From Arbacia lixula (taxonomy: Eukaryota; Echinodermata; Echinoidea; Arbacioida; Arbaciidae), in NCBI GenBank assembly GCA_963669155.1, contig OZ022576.1:1674838-1738837 (forward strand): a stretch of 64,000 nt of DNA. The letters run 5' to 3'. The notes below the pieces were generated by a model that did not search any database, was not told where the DNA came from, and saw nothing but the letters and a program-made list of their open reading frames with translations. Positions 1-12,360 of the stretch are shown piece by piece; the stretch's first letter is position 1, and every line of letters begins with the position of its first letter. The position numbers were made by a program, and so were the translations under genes.

Positions 1-1245
1 CTCACCCGTTCTGTCTCTCCCATCCCCACCCACACATACAGAAAAATGTCTGGAGCATGATGTAGTCACAGATTATGCAAACAATAGACATACATTTGAG
101 TCGGTCACCTTGGGTAAACATCATTTAATGTTAACATGAATTAATTTGGCAAATGTGATTATAGTTCTGATTTTAAGATTGTAAGATAATCTTTTAAATA
201 GTGGAATTAGTACATAGTTTACTTTCTTCGTGTTCTTATAACAAAATTACGAATTATTCCTCGAATAATACATTCTCCTCCACATACTGATAAAGTATGA
301 CAATATATAAAATGCATTAAGATTAGTGAGCACTACCACTTCTTCTACCTCTATTACTACTCCTGCTACTTTCACTGTTAATAATTCTAATAATTATAAT
401 AATGATTATTGAAATAAAAAACAAGTAACATATCTATTTGATTCCGCAAAACGCGCCGAGCTTGCACCTTCACTTGTGCGTATTTTGCCGTTTAAACCTT
501 ATGTAATAGCCAAAGTAGCCAGACAATTTTCTGGTGGTAATGCCGTGTTAACCTGTCATATGATGTTCTTAAGATGAAAAAATAAATATTTACTTAACCA
601 TTCCTCTGTTAGGTAAAATTCTGCTCAATGGGGTTTGTGCGCATCGCTAATGGCAAAAGTGCACAGCAGGCAGGCAAAGAGTTAATTCAGGCTACTTCAG
701 ACCTTGCACTCCATGCAATACGGAACCATTATGAAATTACTCAGTGTGTTTGTGAACCATTTCTTTTTTACATGCTGCGAAAAGTCGGAAAATCTAACAA
801 TTTAGCTCTTACATGCTGTGCCTTGAGGTACTTTTTGAAGCTGTCAGCGTAGGTTCGGCCATAAATTCATTTTGTTGAAAGCGTGGACTCCATTAAATGA
901 ATTAAGGGATATATTTTGGTTCATCGTGTATCATCACTTAAGGCATAGAGATGACCCTTGTCCATGTCAGCCGTTATTCCCGGACACAATCGTATTAGCT
1001 TACGCTAATTTCGTTTTAAATTAAAAATCACCTATTCTTCATCTCATTCACATTTTTGATTGGGAGAAATAATTTCCGTGTAATGCCAGTACTATCTTAA
1101 AGAAATCAAACTTTGAGAAAACAGTGTTTTATCAGATTTATCATATATGAAATTATGTGTGAATGATGGAGATCGCATAGGAAACATTATATTCCACATA
1201 CTAAGAATGTTGCTATATGATTGGTCAAGAGTTGATCACGTGATA
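1..1245. other. gene-free AT-rich DNA
   Basis: No reading frame here resembles a protein; the longest is a 74-codon frame at 628-852 without recognisable motifs. Positions 345-420 are a degenerate TTA/TAA-rich patch of the kind left by an old trinucleotide repeat. I see no RNA gene and no clear repeat boundary. Confidence 0.5.
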
Positions 1246-1650
1246 AAGCGTAGTTTGGCCCATCTCATCACCTGAAAAGAAAAGTTCGTTACACTCTAGG
1301 TGATAGTAACTTTTGGTTTCGCTGAGCTCTTCACTCCTCACAGTCCTAACGCGTGATCAATATTTTGAGTACGCGAGAAATAAAAGTGCGTGACACTCGG
1401 ACTATCAATTGGCTAGTAGTCCTACTGACGCGTCCTAACGCGCGTCCTTTACGCGTGTTCCCTACGGCAGCGGCTCGGGATAAGGTAGAGAAGTAAACAT
1501 TACTTTTGTACGTGAAATTGATATTTTTGTTATAGATAGTTGGTTTCAGATGTTGAATATAAAGCAAATAATGAATTTGGTTTCAGGCAATGAGACGAAC
1601 TATCACTTCCTCGGCGATCTGAAGTGATAGTTTGACCCATCACCTTCACC
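1246..1650. repeat. foldback-like repeat with a perfect 12-bp hairpin
   Basis: Positions 1598-1609 (AACTATCACTTC) and 1621-1632 are perfect reverse complements around an 11-nt loop. A related motif, TAGTTTGRCCCATC...CACCTGAAA, occurs at about 1250-1278, again in inverted form near 1583-1600, and in direct form at 1626-1650. The block therefore looks like a degenerate foldback or MITE-like repeat. Outer boundaries and target-site duplications cannot be fixed. The family is not recognised. Confidence 0.35.
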
Positions 1651-1861
1651 AACGTTGATTATTTGCTTAATATGCAACCCATGGTGTCATTAAGATATAT
1701 ATGCATGTGTTGGACAAGTAGCCTATAGCAATAAGAATTTACAGTGCCTATCATGCATGTATGCAAGAATTACGCTAGTAATGTTACATTCTTCTTCCAT
1801 GTTTTTCTTCTCGACCAAGAATAAAGGAATCGTGAACTGGTTTATCTACAACATCTTCAAC

Positions 1862-1865
<4 letters not shown>

Positions 1866-1909
<44 letters not shown>
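1866..1909. repeat. (TA)n microsatellite
   Basis: An uninterrupted run of TA dinucleotides about 44 bp long. It reads as an Ile-Tyr stretch in a chance frame (1757-2269) and is not coding. Confidence 0.9.
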
Positions 1910-1911
<2 letters not shown>

Positions 1912-2134
1912 TTCTTTTTTATTTGATTTGAGTAAATACAAATGTTTTTTCTTTTCTCTAATATTGATACAGTCTGTTTTTACCGCAGTCTATCGTATAT
2001 TCTATTTTGAGCACGGGACACATGAGCGTTACATGCGCACACTATGTACATCAACTCCACTCCGTGTTGGAAAAATCCTTATCGGCCCAAGTCTTCTGGC
2101 GCTGCACCGGATCATTCACGTAATTGTTCACCTC

Positions 2135-2223
2135 CTCCCTGCACCCTGGGTGGAGAGTGGATTTCGTGGATTGCGTATCTCGCTGAAGGACCGAAGTGCC
2201 GTGATGGGGCATGATCCTGCAAC
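2135..2223 (-). repeat. SINE-like remnant (CCTTGAGCAAGG-type module)
   Basis: Read on the minus strand, this stretch has a degenerate B-box-like start followed by CACGGCACTT, a TCCTTCAGCGAG core (compare TCCTTGAGCAAG) and TCCACTCTCCACCCAGGGTG. That order matches a widespread tRNA-related SINE module of marine animals as I remember it. The match is by recall, not alignment. It lies inside a long chance frame, and no A box or tail is visible. Confidence 0.4.
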
Positions 2224-5200
2224 ATTGCTGTCTTCAGTCATAGTTTACCACAACGATATTGCACAGTAAGAAATGAAAACCGTTGTTGTGACATTTGAAT
2301 CACGACGGATAATATATTGACGAGAAAAGAGGATAAATCTATGATCGTTTTCATGATCGTGCTGAGAAACAAGGGGGGCGGCTCTTGCCAGATTGCAACA
2401 AAACATGTCATCCTGTTGCTGAAATTCCTCACACCTATCCTCATCAGCCCGTAATAGAATACATTGAGAGGATTGGGTATGGTAATCTCTGGATTTAAAG
2501 CTTTATTTCAACCCTTCTCCTGCTATCCCCTGATCTTACGTAATTTATTCATGAATATGGGCAACAGGGGAGTAGCATAAACGTTTTCACGGTGTCCCTA
2601 CGCTGGCATGAATTTGCCTCACAATACATCAATCCCGCATGGGATGTATTAAAGGGGGAAAAAACGGAATCATTTGCATTACTCACCAAACCTCCTGTCA
2701 TGGTTTAGATAGGTTGACACCTGCGGTTTTTAATACTCCCACGGTGCATGATTCACTTTGATATGTCTCACCTTCCCTCGATTTGCTATAAGCAAACTTT
2801 TGTCTGCGCTTGGTTGACCCCTATATCTAGGAAGGCTTACAAGCCGGACTTGTTTACTCCGGTTTAAAACACTTGAGTTATTTTTGCGATGTTAATGCCG
2901 CGACGGTTTTGTTTTATACCGTGCAACTTTTAATACCACACATATTTATTGGTATTAAAATGGATCAATATCTGGTCAACGAAATTGCTGAAGTAGTTGT
3001 TGTTTTGAAGAAATGATTCTCAGTAATTTGTGCAAACCATACAAATGATAGGGCTTATTTGATCTACACAACAACAATTTCAACGTATTAATCAATATTG
3101 GGCAAATAAGAGGCTACGGTGTTCTTGCCAAAACAACTCCCTTGCCTTCTCATATCGTTCATATATCAGCCACATTCTGTTAGTAAGATATATAACGCTG
3201 ATTGTTGTATTGTGCAATCTGGTTAATGGTGCTTTGTGACTAACATTAAAAAACAAATGGGACTATCCACATATGGGATCAACGCAATAAAAGGGCGTAT
3301 ATTTATATAATATTAGATGAACTTGAGTGGTATATACGATATACTACGAAAGAAATCCAATATTATTACTATTATACACATGTCCATACAAACCACTTTC
3401 CATGACAATAGCAAAATTAGATTTAAACAAAAAAGAAAAAGAAAACGAGAAACAGAGGTTAAATCACCTGTATCAAATCTGCCTCGCGCATGTAAATTCT
3501 TTGCGTGCCACGTGTGAATTGCGAGTAATACACACAGATCGTAGAGAGCGGTATTTCGTCTGGCACACAAAGGGTTAAAGAAAATGCACGCGCAATCAAA
3601 CCCATGCGCAATTGTCATGGCGAGAGATTAATATTGTAACAATAACGCACTCATTGTCCCCATTGATAATGGTAACATAAAATACATTGGACAGCTAAGA
3701 TGCTAACAATATTGCATGTCAGCAAGCAAACCCCTGGAAGGATGATTAATACAAGGTTTTAATGTATCGAAAAAGTGGCGCGTATGTGTAATAATCAGTT
3801 ATATTGTTGAGTTTATTTTTCGTTCGTATGGCAATAGCGTCGTGGTATAGAATAACAAAGAAATATGTTGTATCCAAGTTCTACACCTTTGTTTGGGTTT
3901 CCCTGGTGCGAACATGCATAACGGTTGCGCATAAAGCGTACTTTACACAACGTTTACTACCACTTTCTCTCTATACTTATTTGAATCGGTAAAACATAAA
4001 GTACTTCACAATATACCAACAAAACAATATTCATAGAAATGTGAAAATCATCATAAATCATTTCACGTGCATGCACACACGCTGACATACGTCTATTTTG
4101 TAGATTTGACCATTTTATTTTGGCCTGATCACTGATTCGTTGCACCATGACGCATGCCTTGACAACTTCTCCGCCGGCCCTCGCTCAATCTTGGAGCACC
4201 CAGTTCCTACGGGGACGTGAAACATCAGCTCTTGTTTATTGTATTACCTCACATGCCCACAAGAATTCATTACTGGCCAACACCGTTGTATGGTCGTTTT
4301 GATAAATGTGACACACTCTCAAGTTTATCCCTCGTTTTTGAGTCCTATACTTGTAGGCAGGGGCAGGGTAAGTTTTGCCCTATTTAATTCATCCCCTCAT
4401 CCTTTCTCTCTCGCTCTATTTGTATTGCCATGTATTTTTTTCTATTTTTACAAATTTACGATTTGGCAATGATTTAATATCTTCTGCACATCATCATTGC
4501 TCGTTCAATTCAATTTATGACGGATTGTTTACTACTGTTCGTTTCGAAAGAAGCAATTCAAAACGAAATAAATTCCTTTTAAAATTAAGTGTTCTCTATA
4601 CATAGCTGTTTGAAGTTTCCTTTTTGTTCAGCTGATTGTACAATATTTTGTAGCTCAGAATGAAATTGTTTGTCATATTTGACTTTGCCAATCTTGCAAG
4701 ACCCGTATTTGATATTCTATTCCTTGTCACCTTCCCTATCATAACTATCATGTGATGTATTTTGTTTTAATCCAATATTTGTGCGTTTCCATTTGAGATC
4801 GTTTTAGTGTACATTATTAATCTTGGTTAGAATCTTGGTTTACATACATTCCGTGTCATGTGGGGAGGTATCTCGTATTTACCACTTCGCATAATGATGA
4901 GATAAGAGATCATTATTCATTTCATTTCGTCATAGTCACGAAAGTCTTGCATAGCGTTCATATTATGCATTTTACCATTCATTATTTTTAACAGTGGCAT
5001 ACGTTCTCAGATAAACACCAGGACATTGTAACATCCATTTTCAACTCTGCAAAAACACAATGCCTTTTTATGTTCGTTCCCTTTCAGCATATAAATTGAG
5101 GTCACTTCAGTGAAAACAAGATTTAGCCATTAGTACACATGCCTAATCGCGGGCAATTGAGCCGAGTACGGTACTCCGCATGGGGCCAATTTTCATGCAT

Positions 5201-5847
5201 TCACAACGGAGAAAAACACAATCTAAGATGGTCAACGATTATTGATGTGATTCCATAGTGCCACCATTGCCTCCTTACCCAAGGCACCGTGGCAAGGAGG
5301 TGTTTTCGGTGCTTCCCGTTATGTCTATCGTCGTATGGGCCGGACGTCAACATAATCATCTCCGAATGTAATACGTCTGCAGGGACCGTAATGTACCGAG
5401 AGGAACCTCCTTTCATGTCAGCCTGTTGAGGATTAAAACATCATTGAACCCGTGGAATAGAGATAATGTGTCCAAACAAACAAGGCGCTGCATGTTGAGC
5501 CACACACATCCAGTCCAATGTGTGGCGTCACCTTGACTATCATGGCGCCGCTGTGAATTAATTAGCCAACCACACTACCAAAACCCACGCTTTCACGGTG
5601 TCTACCTAACAAGAGCCTGTTATAATATTTTGGTTAGTTTGTAAAGTTGTATCATCTGCTTCATTTTAGGAAAGGATAATCTTCTATATTACGGGTGGGC
5701 GCAGCAGGATAAAAGTCTAACTATTATGATGGTGTGATAATTCATAATGCATAAGCCCTGGAAGATTACATTGAACCACTTATAGTGCTGAACTTACACT
5801 GACTGATGCAATATGTTGTATCAAATCTGTAATAGCTTATGGGAAGC
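2224..5847. other. gene-free DNA; possible regulatory patch at 2470-2830
   Basis: No gene is recognised. Within 2470-2830 there is an octamer ATTTGCAT at 2672-2679 (POU-factor type site), a 12-bp palindrome TATTCATGAATA at 2546-2557 and a TAATCT motif near 2481 (Otx-like). Such motifs also occur by chance, so a cis-regulatory role is only a suggestion. The rest is unremarkable AT-rich sequence with short frames of no recognisable family. Confidence 0.3.
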
Positions 5848-5975
5848 ACTCGTTATTCCCAAGGTTCGTTATTCCCAACGTTACGCGACAAATGCTCGGA
5901 TTAACGAACCCTTTTTCGTTTTCGGACTAACGAGCGTCGAGGTACATGCAATTTATGTGTTTCGGAATCATAACT

Positions 5976-7130
5976 GTGAAACTTCATTACTACGTGTCCA
6001 CAACGACCTGCTCCTCAGCCTAGATCAAGGACAAGGGGCATTGTTAGTGTTGCTGACTGTTCTATTGGCTGCTTTTGACTCGAATACTTCTTCGAAGACT
6101 ACCATTTAGCTTTGGATTCAAGAGCGGTTCATTGAATTGGCTCCATACTTAAATTACAAATAGATATCAACATGTAGCAATCAATGATGAGGTTTCAAAC
6201 CAACGTATCATACGCCAGGGTGTCCCACAAGGATCTGTTTTGGGTCCTCTATTATCAATGATTATTTACTTTGTATTCATCCCCATTTCAGACAATTTTG
6301 CAGAGTTCTGGTTTTGGTTATGTGGTCTATGCTGATGATACTCAGCTTTATACACTTAAACATTCAGATCTACCATTACCTATTCCTCAGTTAGAGTCAT
6401 GTTTTAGTAGATATCAAGTTGTGGTCATCATGTAATTTATTACGACTGAACGCTGAGAAAACTGAATTCCTCCATTTGTCTTCTCGATTTAGAGCAAAAA
6501 ATATAATACCATCTCTTTTGTTTCATGAGAGCTCACTACAACCCGTAAAGTGTGTTAAAAACTTAGGTGGTGTGTTATTTGACGAGAATTTGTCATTAGT
6601 AAATAATGTACGTAATATGTGTAAAAAGACGTCATTTGGTCTCTATAAGATAAGGAAGAATAGACAATATTTGGATAAAAGCACTACTGAGAGACTTGTC
6701 CATGCCTTTTTTTTAAGTCACATTGATAATTGTAATAGTATCTCATTTGGTCTTCCTGATGTATTATTAAGTAGAGAGCAACATATACAAAATTCTGCTG
6801 CTCGCTTGATAACATGTACTAAAAGATATGAGTCTACAAGTCCTGTTTTGCATAACTTTCATTGGTTCCCCGTAAATAAGCGAATTATGTTTAAGATTTT
6901 AAACATTTCATATGGATGTTTATATGGAAATTATCCTGGCTTTATTCAAGAACTTATTAGTTTGTACTCCATTAAAACCAAGACAAACGGTCAGAGGTCT
7001 TTCCAGTTTGCCGCACCTATGCTGTGGAATAAATTTCCAGACCTTATTTGAGAATCTAAAACTGAGGATCAATTTCGCTCCAAATTAAAGAGATTTTTTA
7101 TTTCAATCACTTTATCTTTGTTTAAATAAG
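5976..7130 (+). pseudogene. broken CR1/L2-like LINE reverse transcriptase
   Basis: This is the C-terminal part of a non-LTR retrotransposon ORF2. In order it shows ETSLLRVHNDLLLSLDQG, a degenerate AAFDS motif near 6070, VPQGSVLGPLL at about 6222, the catalytic motif YADDTQLY at about 6328, then LRLNAEKTEFLHLS and the long open stretch 6419-7051. That last stretch carries the family's QNSAARL and HWFPVNKRIMFK C-terminal motifs. These pieces lie in frames 2, 3, 1 and 2, so at least three frameshifts separate them. The endonuclease domain and the N-terminal RT are missing. The copy cannot make a functional enzyme. The CR1/L2 assignment rests on the C-terminal motifs and on the 3' end. Confidence 0.85.
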
Positions 7131-7300
7131 GTTTTACTTCCTATTCTTTTTCTCTTGTATGTGCATTGAGACTTAACTGTAGAATTGCGCTACATAATGA
7201 TGGACTATTTTTATTATTATTGTTATTATTATTATTGTTTATATCATTATTATCATTACTGTTTATATTATTATTATCATTATTATAATTATTATTATTA
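7131..7300 (+). repeat. LINE 3' end with (ATT/TTA)n tail
   Basis: Downstream of the RT relic is a short 3' region with TAGAATTGCGCTACATAATG at about 7180-7200. It resembles the GCGCTATATAAAT-type 3' end of L2/CR1 elements. It is followed by a TTA/ATTATT repeat tail at about 7208-7300. This marks the 3' boundary of the LINE insertion. Confidence 0.6.
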
Positions 7301-7345
7301 CGAATCTTCGGAATAACGAACCTTCGGAATATCAAACTGTAACCT

Positions 7346-8937
7346 GGCTTATAATATGTATTTGGACGCAAACACTCAGTCAGCGCTCAATGTATTCATT
7401 TATGGTAGCACATCTTGTTTGCTTGCTTGGTATGTGTCTTTTCTGCTCCAGATATCATGGATATTGGTGAACTCGACTCTTTATCCTTTATCTACTTCTG
7501 GCGACTTGTACCAGTCCGCACACCGAACGATCCATTCATCTTCTACATACGCTAATGTTGCATGATGTAAAATGATCTGGTTTGTTTCCCACGTCTAACA
7601 CGGAACGAGAAAACTTGTGTTTAAAACGTATAACGTACAACATAGAAAAACAGTGATGTAAACATGGGAATCGAACCACGACACAATCGATATTGAAAAT
7701 GTGATGTAGAATAATTTAACAAAAATAAAAAAAAAATAAAAAAGAAGCAAATGTACATCCCATCTTCCACCAAAATGATGTGCAGATGGAAAACATGTAC
7801 TTATCTACAAGCAGGCAACTATTTTAAAAAGGTTTGATGTATAAAAATGTCTCGTTTAGTCATTTAGTTTCCTTTATCTCTTGAAGGGTGGTGTTCTTTT
7901 AATTGCATGCTTCGGTTCAATGACCATATAGACACATGGACGAATAATGTGCTACCTTAGAGAAATAAAGCAGAGTAAAACCGAATTGCTTGAATCATTA
8001 TACTCATTCTTTAAGGAATTGATTCCCCGGTGAAACAAACCTTGTTTCCTAGCCTTCTACACGCTGGAGACACAATTTAAATGTACGGTTCATGTTATGG
8101 GATACATTACATGTGATCCAAGAAACAACCCGAACGAGTATCAGACTGCTCTACCATCAATTGCCGAGAACCGAACATTACAGAAGACACTCACGTGAGA
8201 CTATATCATAATTAACCTGAGGCGATCTTTTCATAGAATAATCGCGATTGGTGTTAAGGGACCAGGGTACCATAGGAGTAGTGCACAGCCGCTGGCTTTC
8301 CGATAATCACATTACAAAAGTATTTCATACCAAAAAAATGCCTTTGAAAATCCACGAGATATAACAAGTAAAATGTAATTCGAGGTCTAGAAAGAAAAAA
8401 AAAGCATCCCCGCTTTTCGAAAGTTTAATTTCTCTTTCCATTGTCATTCTTGTGACAACGAAGGAGATAGCCACTGGCTAAGAATGTATCTCACTCTCAC
8501 TATACGTTTATCCTAGGGCAATATATTCATTGTCAGACTAAACTGGAAAAACGGAGAACCTTCCGACCAAAATCAGAACTAATATCGCGCCGTTGTACCA
8601 CTGGACGACAACCCATGCAAATTTGTGCAGCGATCCACTTTCAAAAGTCATTACGAGATGAGAGCCGGTGGTTGTGGTTACTTTTTAGGTGGAGACTGAT
8701 TTAGCACTGATATCTTGGCTTGTTTCGTGGCTCTCCAGTGACCAATAGTCTAGGGACTTGGTAGTGAATGAGATCCTATTTGGGCAATAGTCGTGATTGA
8801 TGTGTACTACGTAAGCCACCGTGGAGAAGCGGAAAACGGAGACTTTTTAACTAAAAAGTCGGAACATGCTGAAAGATGGTTGTTCCTTGATAATTGCTGG
8901 TGGAGGTTTTTGTTCTCTTTTCCATTTTTTCTTCATC
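7346..8937. other. gene-free DNA
   Basis: No coding or RNA gene is recognised. An A-rich patch lies at 7722-7750. A lone B-box-like string, rc of GGGAATCGAACCACG, lies near 7669-7683 without an A box, so it is not called. Confidence 0.45.
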
Positions 8938-8942
8938 CCCCT

Positions 8943-8982
<40 letters not shown>

Positions 8983-8983
8983 T
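8938..8983. repeat. C-run plus (CT)n microsatellite
   Basis: A CCCCCTCCCCCC run leads into about 32 bp of CT dinucleotides. The repeat encodes a chance Ser-Leu frame. Confidence 0.85.
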
Positions 8984-10514
8984 TCTCTATCTCTTTCTGC
9001 CTTTTCAATGAGATAAGACCCACACGATTTTAGAATCAGGGAACACGCATTAAAGTGTGCTTGAATACATACTTGCCTAACGTCTTCTAAGATTTTGATA
9101 CCCTATACAGTTATATGTTTGTGTAAATTTGCGAAATCATATCTGTCCCGACCTGTTCTCTTATTTGTCTCTAGCTTTTCTCTTAGTTTTTCTTTAGATA
9201 AATCTTTAGGCTTTTTTTTTCATTTACTGCAAACATGTTTTTTTTTCGTTAGCTTTCTAAATATTTATGAATAGTAAGATAAATAAGAAATTATCGTATA
9301 CAGGCAGCAGGAAAAGGTTAAGTTACATCTTCAAATTGCATGGGTTAAATTTAGTAATCAGAATACGCTTTCGAAGGAATTATCTTTTTTGATTCAGTCC
9401 CAATTGATTTCAATTAGTATAATCTTTTAAAGCATGTTTAAAGTTAATTGGGTTGTATAAATGCATAATCATTCTTTTTAATTTTCAGGTCTCATAAAAT
9501 ATTTGTGTTGTTTTTTTAATCTTTGTGGAAGTTTTGAACTTGATATGAAATTATGTTATTGTACTCGTTTGATGGCACAACTCGGCTAATTACGGACCTT
9601 TCCTTTCCAGAATGCTAATAAATAAAGTCACGCACATCATCAGATAGGAATACATTTCATCACTAGCATAGAAATTTATGGTTTTGACATCTGCTCCACG
9701 CAACATAAAGTTGTAATATATCAAAGACCGCCAGCAAGCATACATTGCATTTAAATCTACCTAACCAGAGAAGCTATAGGATTGACATACTAATGTAACG
9801 TTTTTGAAAGGAGTATGCATAACCTAGGCCCTCTCTGTAGTATGGTTTCTAGTAGCAGAGGATGAAACAATCATGGATAGACTCTGTGAACGGCAAGGGG
9901 TCCTCTTCCTTCCCCTTTTATACATGTCACACTGGCGCCTTAATGAAGCTAAGAGTCTATTCCCTGTTCGTCCTATTCTTAAGTATCAACATTAAACTAC
10001 CCTTTAAGATCAAGTCAAACTAACCAAAACCCCTACGTTTAATTATGCCCATAACCCTACACCATATTCCTCTTCCGACGCTTAAACCTTACTTTATTCT
10101 CTAAATACTAATCTGTTAGACGAGATGGTAGGAGAGGACTAGAAGGGATAGGTTTACCTGACATACCATCAGCAATTGAATTTTTGATCAGCAATTTTAC
10201 TTAACTCAAATATCTCTTAGACACGTGAGGAATTCTTGCAAAGCACCAATAGCCGACCCAGTGCGCCTAACCTGTCACATCGAACAATATTACAGTTATG
10301 TTTTCAACAGAGTTCACCTTTTATCCAAAGACGAAATAGTATAAATCTCAATCGAAATAGACAGTTTGCATGAAATATTCGACAGAAGTACTTTGAGATG
10401 ATAATGTACGATGGGGTATTTTATTTCGGTGAATATCCTTGTTTTACCAAACCAAAAAATATCTTAAAACTAACTGTAAAAATCACGATTTTCGCCAAAT
10501 TTAGAAACACTGTT

Positions 10515-10519
<5 letters not shown>
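8984..10519. other. gene-free AT-rich DNA
   Basis: No gene, element boundary or structured repeat is recognised. T-rich patches occur at 9205-9250. Confidence 0.45.

Positions 10520-10553
<34 letters not shown>
10520..10553 (+). repeat. poly(A) tract of about 34 bp
   Basis: A pure A run follows GTTTTCTAA. It could be the tail of an old retroposed sequence, but no flanking target duplication or source sequence is visible. It could equally be a simple homopolymer. Confidence 0.8.
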
Positions 10554-10557
<4 letters not shown>

Positions 10558-10678
10558 TCTTTCCATAAATGTTTGACCAAGTGTGCAAACAGCATTGCAC
10601 ACTCATAAATGCTCATTTCCATATGATACATTATGTTACATTATGGAAAAGATTCGATTCAATCCTACTATTCCTATA

Positions 10679-10760
10679 GATATATATATATGTGTGTGCG
10701 TTTGTGTGTGTGCGGGTATGTGAGTGTGTGTGTGGGTGTGTGTGTGTGTATGTGTGTAAT
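10679..10760. repeat. (TA)n/(TG)n microsatellite
   Basis: A short TATA tract is followed by interrupted TG dinucleotides over about 80 bp. Confidence 0.8.
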
Positions 10761-11330
10761 CACATGAATTACAAGAAATTCAAATCAGAAGTAAAATCAA
10801 AGCTCCTCCACACTACTTAAATAAAGCAGGAAGAGTAGGAACTATCTCCGCCTGTAATCGAAGTCTAGTCTCTGTCTCAAGTGTTTACAATGCACATGGC
10901 TTTGTTCTAAATGTGTTTGAAACGAATACAACGCATATTCTTCAATATATCTCTTACTTACCTTAACAAAAATGAAAAGTAGTTCATGTACATTTCTTCA
11001 TCGTTTGATTAACAATGAATGACCCCGTGGAAGGGGAAGCAGAACAAACAGTCAATGAAGTGACGTCTTTGTGTGAGAGTGCTTATTTATAATTGACTTG
11101 TTTGTTCAAGATATCGAATAGCGATCACAACTCTCCGTTGACTTATGTATCCTGTTATGTGTATAATGTGCCTGTAATACTCAATGTCATTTTTATATGC
11201 GCTCTCTTCTTTTCATGTAACCTAATAATTAGAATTGTCTGATCCTTGTACAAATGTGCTATCGCCGTGGTGAATTGTACTGCTAAAAATATGTATATCC
11301 CCCATTCCGTCCTACGCGTTATACATACCT
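10761..11330. other. gene-free DNA
   Basis: Nothing recognisable. Confidence 0.4.
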
Positions 11331-11509
11331 CTCTATCTCTCTTTCTGTAGTATATCTCTCTCTCCCTCCTCACTCCCCCCCCCCCCCTTTCCCCCTCTCT
11401 CTCTCTCTCTCTCTTTCTCTCTTTCTCCATCTCTACCCACCTTTGTGATCCCGCCGTCATCTCTTCCTCTCTTTCAATCCTGCCAACTTGTCCTCACTCG
11501 ATATTGCTC

Positions 11510-11566
<57 letters not shown>

Positions 11567-11600
11567 CCTGTCCCTCTCCACACACACACACACACAAACA
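11331..11600. repeat. compound pyrimidine (CT)n and (CA)n microsatellite
   Basis: CT-rich blocks at 11331-11430 (with a C run near 11376) and 11513-11560 are followed by CA dinucleotides at 11579-11597. Chance Ser-Leu and Arg-Glu frames on the two strands come from this composition. Confidence 0.85.
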
Positions 11601-12032
11601 CGCACACATAAATGCTCGTTTGCTTGTGCTCCATGCAAAACATTACTTGAAAAAACATTTGTTATCCTGTTTTCTATTCATCTTCCCGCAAATATAGTTG
11701 TATGGAAAAAATGTTACATTGTCGCATTCTTCTAAAGTGTCAATCGTCGTTCTTTCGTTTCGTGCTTGCATCCCTTTTTCATAAATGAAGAAAGTTGTCA
11801 TAGTACACCAGCAACTCCAGAATATGCGCCTCTCGCTGTTGAAGTAACAGGTGGGCATTGACTATACCTATTCAAAGAGGCATAGAGATACCAAGACAAT
11901 CAAACATGGCATGCATGCAATCCTGAAATAAACAAAGTAACTTACCTGTGCGTATGAATCCACACAACTCTTTATTTAATCTGATACGAGGCTCTGTTTT
12001 CGTCCAAGTGTAACTTCTTGTGAGTATCTTAC

Positions 12033-12310
12033 ATCTACCACATCTGTTTCGTCGCGTGCTTTTCCTCCCTGCGTTCTTGGCGTGTGTTTCTTTCCTCTCT
12101 CTCCCAGTTCTATTCACGTCTCCCGCATTCCACCCCAGTGCGACACAAAATGGACCGCACGCGCTAATTCGTTTCAACGATTTCAAGTCAGAACTCGGCT
12201 TTTTTATTGCGCCAAACATTGGCAGGTGGCTTGGAAAGTAGCAGCCAATCAGAGAAGCGTATTGACTGCAGACAATTTCCGTAATGTCAGACGCGGTCTC
12301 TTATTGGAAC
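12033..12310 (-). promoter_or_regulatory. candidate minus-strand promoter and first exon
   Basis: On the minus strand there is CCAAT at about 12307-12303, an inverted CCAAT (ATTGG) near 12248-12244 and an AATAAAAAAG TATA-like box at about 12208-12199. After about 140 bp of locally GC- and CpG-richer sequence comes a splice-donor-like GTAAGATA with its GT at 12032-12031. A minus-strand frame (12219-11872, 115 codons) covers this stretch but matches no family I know. The spacing fits a pol II core promoter with a start near 12175, but every motif is short. The CCAAT-type boxes could also serve the opposite strand. Confidence 0.25.
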
Positions 12311-12360
12311 AGAAGTATTCCTGGCGACGCGTGCGCATTATGAAATTATTTTAGTGAGCT

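Larger units (their letters stand above)
5848..7345 (+). mobile_element. TTCGGAA-type short element split by a 5'-truncated LINE
   Basis: Positions 5848-5970 contain repeated TTCGTTATTCCNAA-like units and match, in reverse orientation, the intact short element at 40846-40981. The matching right end, CGGAATAACGAACCTTCGG, reappears at about 7300-7338. Between the two halves lies a CR1/L2-like LINE fragment with its 3' trinucleotide tail. The simplest reading is a LINE inserted into an older MITE-like element. The exact junction near 5970-5980 is an estimate, and no target duplication was identified. Confidence 0.6.

Noticed and set aside
1757..2269. 170-codon plus-strand frame
   Set aside because: It crosses a TA microsatellite and a SINE-like remnant and has no recognisable domain.
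5813..6109. 98-codon plus-strand frame as a gene
   Set aside because: Its first part is the TTCGGAA short repeat, and the same peptide appears from the repeat at 40.9 kb. The rest is the start of the broken LINE.
7660..7690. tRNA gene suggested by a GGTTCGATTCCCA string on the minus strand
   Set aside because: No A box or cloverleaf partner within 100 bp upstream; the neighbouring sequence is A-rich.
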